Below, in pieces: positions 57,904 to 64,000 of a stretch of 64,000 nt of DNA. The notes beneath the pieces are model-generated. The model did not search any database, was not told where the DNA came from, and worked only from the letters and a program-made list of their open reading frames with translations. The position numbers were made by a program, and so were the translations under genes. This DNA is from Aurifilum marmelostoma (Eukaryota > Ascomycota > Sordariomycetes > Diaporthales > Cryphonectriaceae): the NCBI GenBank assembly GCA_027559495.1, contig JAMXSV010000023.1, positions 62,001 through 126,000 of the forward strand, read 5' to 3'. The number at the start of each line of letters is the position of its first letter. The first letter of the stretch is position 1.

Positions 57904-60872
57904 ACTACACAACATCCTACTGCCGTACCATACATAGTACTCGCCATATGTAGCTCGCATTGACTTGTACCGTGCCTGACAATCAAACATGCGACCCCCC
58001 ATCGACATTCATTTTCGGTCCACCGGGATCGACCCAGCTTTTCGACACACGCATGTCCGGGACAAAGCATCCTCCTTGACACTGTACTCGGGTTGTAATT
58101 GAATTAATTGTCGCGGCGTCTCGAAACCGTGTGTGTGTGTGTGTGGCCGGCCATCTCTACAAGTCCAATCTCTCTTACTGAGCCAATAGCATACGGTAGC
58201 ACGCACACCTGCCAGGACCCCTCTAGCGCTGAGCAGATGGAATGGAAGGGCGGGGGGCCTTTGCCAGGCAGGCCAGGCTCCCCCAGGGGAGGGGCCACCA
58301 CCACCTGGGCAGCTCTGGTTGGTGGTTTAGCGTATTTCACTATGCACATGCACGCCACGCACGCTCACTCGCCCGCCCCTTCTTCAATGACCTAGTTTGT
58401 TACAAAACGCAGATGAAAAGCATTTGGACGGTTTCGCGTGCAGAAAGAAGCAAGCAGTAAGAAGAAGAAGAGAAAGAAGAAAGAAGAAAGAAAAAGGATG
58501 CCCAGCTGACTTGCACAACATTCGACGCTGATCCCGCCCATGACAAGAGAGTGGTGGCCGGCTCGAACCAGAAAAGGCCCAGCGTCACACCATCGGAGAA
58601 AAATGAGAGGCGGTTGGGCTTGCTGTGGGAGAAATAAAGTCGAGGTCTGGACTTTTCGATTCATGGATCAGGTCGGGTGGCCCTTCGAGTCCAGAGAAAC
58701 CCTGTGCCGCCAGATCACCAGCATAAATGCCCCTTTCGGGAAGGGATGATGCGGTGCTCCGAACCCATGGACGGGAGGTGGTTCCAGGGGGGCGTGTTTG
58801 TAGAGGGACGGAGACGGAGGGAGAGAGGGGCAGCGTGACCACTTATTAGCATGCTACTGTGGTAGCATAGGCTGTTTACCGTATCAGCCATACGGGGGAA
58901 GGGGGAGGGGGGCAACACATTGAGATTGTCCCTAGAATGAAAGTGCGAGTGTTGATAACACAATTCAAGGTGGAGAAATGAGGAGATACGAGAAAATAAT
59001 TATTGGAACCACGATATCCTCCTTCCCACCCCAATCATCAAGAGGGGCAGGTAAGGAGGACATGCCACGCGAGAGAAACAGCGGCTGGCAATCAGAACAA
59101 GAGGTAGGGGGGGGATACATGCTTTAGTGTGTACGGCAACCAATATTTCCCAAGGGACTAGGAAAATAGACCAACGTGCTATAGAATGGGAATCTGAGTC
59201 AATAGGATTTGGACACGCACCAGACCCCCCCTCGCTCGGTGCCCTCGAGTAACGGACACAAAACAATCTAATGTTTCCCATACCCAGCCCAGGCCAGCCC
59301 TACAGGGGACTACCCGCTGCACAACAAAACCTCCAGGTGCTCGGCTAGGAGCCCAATCAGGTTATGACGTCCCATGTGGCTCTTCACTCACAGCGGCCCC
59401 ATCAGGGCCCCCCCTTCCGCCAGCGAGAGCTTCTGTCTGTTTCTCTGTCACGCTCTCCACCCCCCAGGGCCACAAGGGGGAGGAGAGAATTGGCCTGCCA
59501 GTGCCTGCCTCACAAATGGTCTGCCATGGCAAAGTGGAAATCAGGTGGTCCAGGCCCGCTCAGTCTGCCGGATGACGTTGAGAGGATCCACGAGGGGGGG
59601 GGCCGAATGCTCAAGTGACCCGCATCGCTTCTTTGTTGCCCGGGGGGCCTGGCGGCAGCAAGGTACCGTACCAAAGCCCTGGGTGACGAATTTGGCCACG
59701 TTGAAGGGGCTGGGGGGGAGGGGTGATAAAAAAAGGTGGGGAAGATGCCGTGTACTTCCACCATCGTAATCGTAAAGAGAAAAAGGTAAAGGCAAGAAGA
59801 GGAAAGGGGAAAAAAAAGTCGCACGCTGACATAACTGCCTGCCTGCATGCACAGTACTTCAGCAGAAGAGAAGAAGACGTACTGGCGCCGAAGAGGAAGG
59901 CTCAGCAGCCAGGATTGCGTGGCATTCTAGCTGTGATCAGCAGGTACCGAGCTGGCAGACAAAGGCGCTGAGGGCGCTGAAGGTGTGTACTGAAGAAGCC
60001 CCTCTTTTATCCGTCTCTCAGTTGCCGGTGATCAGCAACGACCACGGAACTTTTCCTAGAGAGTCGCATCCGAGAGACCCTGATTGACATGTCTCTCATC
60101 TCCAAAAGGGAAAGAAATCAAGGTGAAAGGAAAAAGCAAATGCTCTCTAGTCTATATACCATAAATGCAATATTCATCACCATGTTCGAACTTGAAAAGT
60201 GCAGGCTCTCGAAACAGACGAGACTTCAGGAGGATCAGCTCACTGTCCAGCTCCCTGAGGTTCAGCGTCTCGCCCTGTGTGGGGTCCGCCGGTTCACCTT
60301 GGAAAGTGCGAGTGATGTATTCCCCCAGGTACCGAGGGACAGGAGGGATACCTCAAGACCTTGTCTTCAGACCCCCCACCTCGGGGGTCTGCACATGGAG
60401 AGCATCGGCAGCACACCCACCCCCCCCCCCGCCTCCAATCGATGCGCCTCAGACATCGTGATCAGGCTTAGCCTGCCCATCATATCTGGGTGCACGTGAA
60501 CAAAGTCAATAGTATACTTTACTACCATCGGACTGCCCTAGTCTGAACTGAACGGATCTAACGGAGAACAGGCATCTCTCTGTGTGATGATGGGCGGAGC
60601 AAGCAGACAAGGAGAGATGGCGTGCCATGAGTGCAGACTAGTGCTGTCAGCAGACCACTCTGAGAAGGTTTAGTCAGACACGACCTGACCGGGATGCCGA
60701 TGTCGGCGGGGTCCTGAACCTATCCGAGATCGACAGCGAGCACAACCCACGCGTTCCTCTCCTGATAAGACGGCGCGGACGGCTGAGATCTGGTCCGTCT
60801 CTCAGACCCCGTCCCCTTCGACCTGGTGTCGCCTTGGCGGGCGTATTTTTCTCTCTCTGGTTTTTGGTGGTG

Positions 60873-60890
60873 GTTTTTTTTTTTTTTTTT

Positions 60891-60925
<35 letters not shown>

Positions 60926-60943
60926 TTTTTTTTTTTTTTTTTT
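60873..60943. repeat. Long T-rich tract
   Basis: About 70 bases of nearly pure T with isolated G, followed by AATTTGACC. It could be the reversed poly(A) of a retroposed sequence or simple slippage; no element body is recognisable next to it. Confidence 0.7.
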
Positions 60944-61441
60944 AATTTGACCTGTTCAATTCAAAAAAAAACCAGGTTTAGCGCTGGCCAGGCGTGCCAG
61001 CAAGCTGGGCGCGGACGCCGCCAGGCACGTGCCAGGCACCAGGGAGAGCGTGGGAAAGGGGTTGTGGGGCCCAGTGCAAGCCTTCCATGCTCACCAAGGA
61101 ACGATTAAACGAGGGAGGGGGGGCTTTCTGGAACCTCCTTCTCTTCTTCCCACTCCTTCTCTGACACGATTTGGAAGGATCGTGCACAGTCCAGTTCCAG
61201 CTCCTGAAAGAAAGAGAGAGAGAGAGAAGAAGAGAAAAAAAAACCCACTTTCTGTCATTCCGCTAAACGCTCAAGCGACTGCACACGGACGTCCCGGGTC
61301 AGGAGGATCAACACACGCATCTGTCGAGTGGGGTGGGTTCTCGTCCCCTGGGTTGAAGAAGGGGAGAAAGGAGGGGGCGTGACAAGAGGAGGAGACTTGG
61401 TCGAAAGCTGATCTGACCTCAGACCGCGCTTGTGGGAACAA

Positions 61442-62026
61442 ATGTCGGGCATGCTCAGGGTCGGCCGCGGCGGCGCCGGCAATTTCATCAGCCAGAAGGA
61501 CGTGCAAGAGGCAGACGAGAAGGTTCAACAGGCCAAAGTCAGTTTGCCTTAGCAGTCTCTGGTCCTTCTTGCTTTTTCTTTTTCTGTTGTAAACCCACCA
61601 ACACACCACAACGATTTCTGACACACAAGGATACAGGCGCAGGACCCTGAAGCTCAGAAACCCTCTGCTTCAGATGTCGCCCCGGCACCTGCAGTACCAA
61701 AGGCGCCACAGTACGTCAGGTCCGGGCGTGGCGGCGCAGGCAACTTTGCTGAGGCCCCGACCATTGCAGAAGCACAGGACAGGGAGGATGTCGTGGGCAG
61801 GACCAAGGCTGCCGTGAGCGCATCACAGGCTGGCAAGCCGCGATCAGGGCTCACGGGCCGTGGGGGTGCAGGCAACTGGACCGACAGCACCATCGCCGCC
61901 AGAGACAACGCTGGGGAGACACAGACCAAAGAGCACGAGATTGAGGAGCAGGTCGCCCACGATATAGAAGCGACTCTGCCACCGCCGCCCAAGACCTATC
62001 ATCAACATGACCGGGATCTGGACTGA
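61442..62026 (+). CDS. Par32-like protein with GRGGAGN repeats (DUF3602 type)
   Basis: Small, largely disordered protein of 161 residues from exons 61442-61537 and 61637-62026 (intron 61538-61636, GTCAGT donor). Three copies of the motif GRGGAGN are spread along the chain: VGRGGAGNF near the N-terminus, SGRGGAGNF in the middle and TGRGGAGNW later. This is the hallmark of the Par32/DUF3602 family; yeast Par32 acts downstream of TORC1 in control of ammonium transporters. That role is only suggested here. The C-terminus is acidic and hydrophilic. The first Met (MSGMLRVGRGG) is used; a second Met three residues later is possible. Confidence 0.88.
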
Positions 62027-62439
62027 GAACTGCTCTCTATGTTCACAAGAGATCTTGATCTAGGACAGCTGAGAGCATGTCGTAATGATTAATAAATTTT
62101 AATTTTAAAAAAATAAGAAAAGGGACGCAAGCAAATGATACCCCATCAATACCAACCTGCTCTTCCTTCTCATCTTTGTTGGAACCGTGAAATCATGATG
62201 AATCGCGGTTGGCACCCGCTCTTGACAACATATCTCTTGTAAACTCTTTCTTTTCTACGTGACGAAGCCTCCAAAAAGAATAAACAAAATGAATTCTCGG
62301 GCAAGTCTCGCGAATTGCAACACCCATGCTGTGCCCTTTTTCCCTTGCTTGGCTTTTCCATGAACGCCGAAAACGCCACCATGCTGAACGCGCAATGCCC
62401 CTCCCTCGTCCGCCTCGCAGCACCCGCGGCGTGGGTTCA
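62027..62439. other. Convergent 3' region Par32-like / RLP24
   Basis: About 410 bp, AT-rich around 62090-62120. No gene is seen. Confidence 0.5.
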
Positions 62440-63455
62440 TCAGTCCATGTCCATGTCGTCGTCCTCGTCGAAGCCGTCGTCGTCGACATCGTCGTCGTCC
62501 TCGTCCGCACCATCCTCGCCGACCGCCCTGCCGCCGACCTGCTCGACCTCCTCCACCACGTCGCCCTCCGTCGTGATCCTCCTCCTGCGGACCTCGCCGC
62601 CAAACACCTTGGCCACGTTCTTCCTCTTCTTCCCGGCGGCCGCCGCCTCGGCCTCCGCGGCGCCCTCCTCCGCCTCGAGCCTCTTGCGCTCGCTGGCCCG
62701 CATGACGGGGAGCAGGTGCTCGTGCTCGGCGACCAGCTTGCGCGCCTCGCGCAGCTCCTGGGCGCGGCGGCCCGCCATGCGCTGCTTGTAGAAGACGCGC
62801 TCGCGCCGCTGCCGGATCTCCGAGATGCGCTCCATCGCCTTGAGCGTCTTCTGGACCAGCTCGCGGTCGTACTTGACGGGGACGTTGCGGCGCGCGCCGA
62901 ACACCAGCGTCGAGTCCACCGTCATCTCCTTGCCCGCCGCCTTGCGGAACGCCTTGGTCCACTTCAGCTTGCGGGGGTTACGCTTCATCTTGAAGTTCTT
63001 GTGGCATTTTGAGCGCTGTTGGTTCCCTGCTTTGTCAGTCTCTGCTGTCTCTCTTGCTCATGTCTTGTCGTTGCCGTGTGCTTCCGGTCCAATTTGGGGG
63101 GGGGGCGGAGGGGCTCTGTTTTGTCGGTGTGTGGGACGTACGCAAAATCGGAAGACCTTGGCCTGCACCACATTGTCAGCTTCCTCTCTTTCCATCTGCC
63201 GTTGATCAATGTCTTCCAGAGGTCGAAGAGTACGTACATCATTCCTGACAAAGGTGATACCCTTGGAAGGGTAAGCCGGTCGGCTGCTGTGTGGTTGTTA
63301 GAACGTTTGCCCGGTCCCAAGAGTGAACCGTCTGCACTGCGAAGAGCAACTTGCCAAAAGTAACAGGTTTCGATACTACAGAAAATCAATGTCAGTAAGC
63401 ATAATCTCACCAAGCATTACTTGTTTTTTTTTTTCCCCGAAAAAACATACCGCAT
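62440..63455 (-). CDS. RLP24: Ribosome biogenesis protein RLP24
   Basis: Nuclear L24e-like assembly factor of pre-60S ribosomes; it recruits the AAA-ATPase Drg1 and is exchanged for ribosomal protein L24 in the cytoplasm. Five coding exons: 63455-63451 (5 nt), 63375-63355 (21 nt), 63286-63238 (49 nt), 63162-63142 (21 nt) and 63015-62440. They give 223 residues. Joining them yields the family N-terminus with a zinc ribbon: CYFC (Cys 6 and 9), SRPAYPSKGITFVRND, FRFC (Cys 32) and RSKC (Cys 36). The last exon starts at RSKCHKNFKMKRNPRKLKW, then a basic helical region, and ends in a long acidic Asp/Glu tail. Intron 63287-63354 is GC-AG (GCAAGT donor); the others are GT-AG. Intron 63016-63141 holds a G11 run. 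It is divergent from PAM18. Confidence 0.93.
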
Positions 63456-63823
63456 TTTTGAAGAATCAAGTGCGCTCGAATATCCCCGGTACAGAAAGAA
63501 AGAAAAAAAAGGAAAAGGGGGAGGTTGTTGTAAACGAACTCTTCTCGTTAGAAAAGCGAGGCGAACTCGAACTATTCAGAATCAAAAGTCGGAAGGCCCT
63601 GAAAATTTAAAGCGGGTTCCGATAGGCTCTCGGCCAATCGATAAGCAATCCTGCTCCGCGGCGGGCAAGTCGCCATCCCCATCGGGCCCGACGTCAAGTC
63701 TGAGGAAGAAAAAGTGCTTGCATCTTCTTAGCCCACGTTACTTGCCCTCTCGTTCCTCTCTTGCCCAGCTCGCTCATTCTCTCTGTCTCTCTCAAAGGCC
63801 AGACACTTCCCATCCGGATAAAG
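63456..63823. promoter_or_regulatory. Bidirectional promoter region RLP24 / PAM18
   Basis: 368 bp between divergent start codons of two housekeeping genes, with an A/G-rich stretch at 63496-63525 and a pyrimidine-rich leader near 63760-63795. No coding sequence is seen. Confidence 0.55.
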
Positions 63824-64000
63824 ATGGCGTCCGCACTTGTATGGGGCACAGGCATCGCCGCCGCCGCATTCCTCGTATGATCCCTCCCCTTCGCATCTGC
63901 GCAACGAAACTCCCGGAGGGTGAATGACCACGTACTGACCAGGGATACTTTACTCTCCTTTTAAACAGGGCCGCGCAGGCATGATCGCATGGCGGAGATC
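63824..64000 (+). CDS. PAM18: Mitochondrial import motor J-protein PAM18/TIM14 (5' part only)
   Basis: J-domain co-chaperone of the TIM23 import motor that stimulates mitochondrial Hsp70. Only the start is in the window: exon 63824-63874 (17 codons, MASALVWGTGIAAAAFL) and the beginning of exon 2 from 63969 (GRAGMIAWRR...). The joined sequence gives the single N-terminal membrane helix followed by GRAGMIAWRR, the characteristic start of filamentous-fungal Tim14. The intron 63875-63968 has a GTATGA donor and an AACAG acceptor. The J domain with HPD lies beyond the right edge, so it could not be checked. Confidence 0.85.

Larger units (their letters stand above)
54237..61441. other. 7.2 kb gene-free region upstream of the C2H2 gene
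   Basis: No protein-coding gene, tRNA or mobile element is supported. It carries many homopolymers (A near 54339 and 55118, T near 54512, G23 at 57881-57903, a T-rich tract at 60873-60943) and short tandem repeats such as CCTGT/CCTGC units near 55270-55300 and AATCG units near 56685-56702. Open frames are short and low in complexity. Long empty upstream DNA is common for fungal regulatory genes; non-coding transcripts cannot be excluded. Confidence 0.5.

Noticed and set aside
58540..58600. GGTTCGAGCC-like sequence resembling a tRNA T-loop (minus strand)
   Set aside because: No matching acceptor, D-arm or A-box sequence at the proper distance; similar near-misses at 55790 and 56060 also fail.
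60873..60943. T tract as the poly(A) end of a retrotransposon
   Set aside because: No reverse-transcriptase frame, target-site duplication or element body is recognisable on either side.

Overview
The window is nuclear DNA of a filamentous ascomycete (Pezizomycotina, most likely Sordariomycetes). The reasons are short 60-175 bp introns with GTAAGT/GTACGT-type donors and CTAAC/CTGAC-like branch points, GC-rich coding sequence between AT-rich and low-complexity intergenic DNA, a fungal non-reducing polyketide synthase (NR-PKS), a Zn2Cys6 regulator, and fungal forms of CWC22, RLP24, DPM2 and PAM18. The species is not determined.

Left part (1-20758) is a secondary-metabolite gene cluster cut by the left edge. 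From left to right it holds an NR-PKS (minus; SAT, KS, MAT and PT domains visible, C-terminus outside the window), a salicylate-hydroxylase-type FAD monooxygenase (minus), a SAM-dependent O-methyltransferase (plus), a Zn2Cys6 transcription factor (minus) and a full-length ABCB-type ABC transporter (plus) divergent from the regulator. The logic is: the PKS builds an aromatic polyketide, the monooxygenase hydroxylates it, the methyltransferase methylates it, the ABC pump exports it, and the Zn2Cys6 protein controls the set. The gene content recalls bikaverin-type clusters, but with an ABC rather than an MFS pump and no visible NmrA-like gene. The product is not known.

Right part (22897-64000) is a housekeeping neighbourhood: a TPR/SET-domain protein, a PHO13-type HAD phosphatase, 6-phosphogluconolactonase, splicing factor CWC22, DPM2, a BCAS3-like WD40 protein, a SnoaL/NTF2-fold protein, an ING-type PHD-finger protein, a multi-pass membrane protein, a C2H2 zinc-finger protein below a 7.2 kb gene-free stretch, a Par32-like GRGGAGN-repeat protein, RLP24, and the first exons of PAM18 cut by the right edge.

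Three otherwise well-conserved genes (PKS, SET protein, C2H2 protein) each carry one surplus base in a run of five G or C. This looks like a recurrent homopolymer error in the assembly rather than three independent gene deaths. I joined exons by hand from splice signals and frame agreement; several coding exons are very short (3, 5, 15, 21, 21 and 22 nt). No tRNA, rRNA, CRISPR array or intact transposon was recognised.
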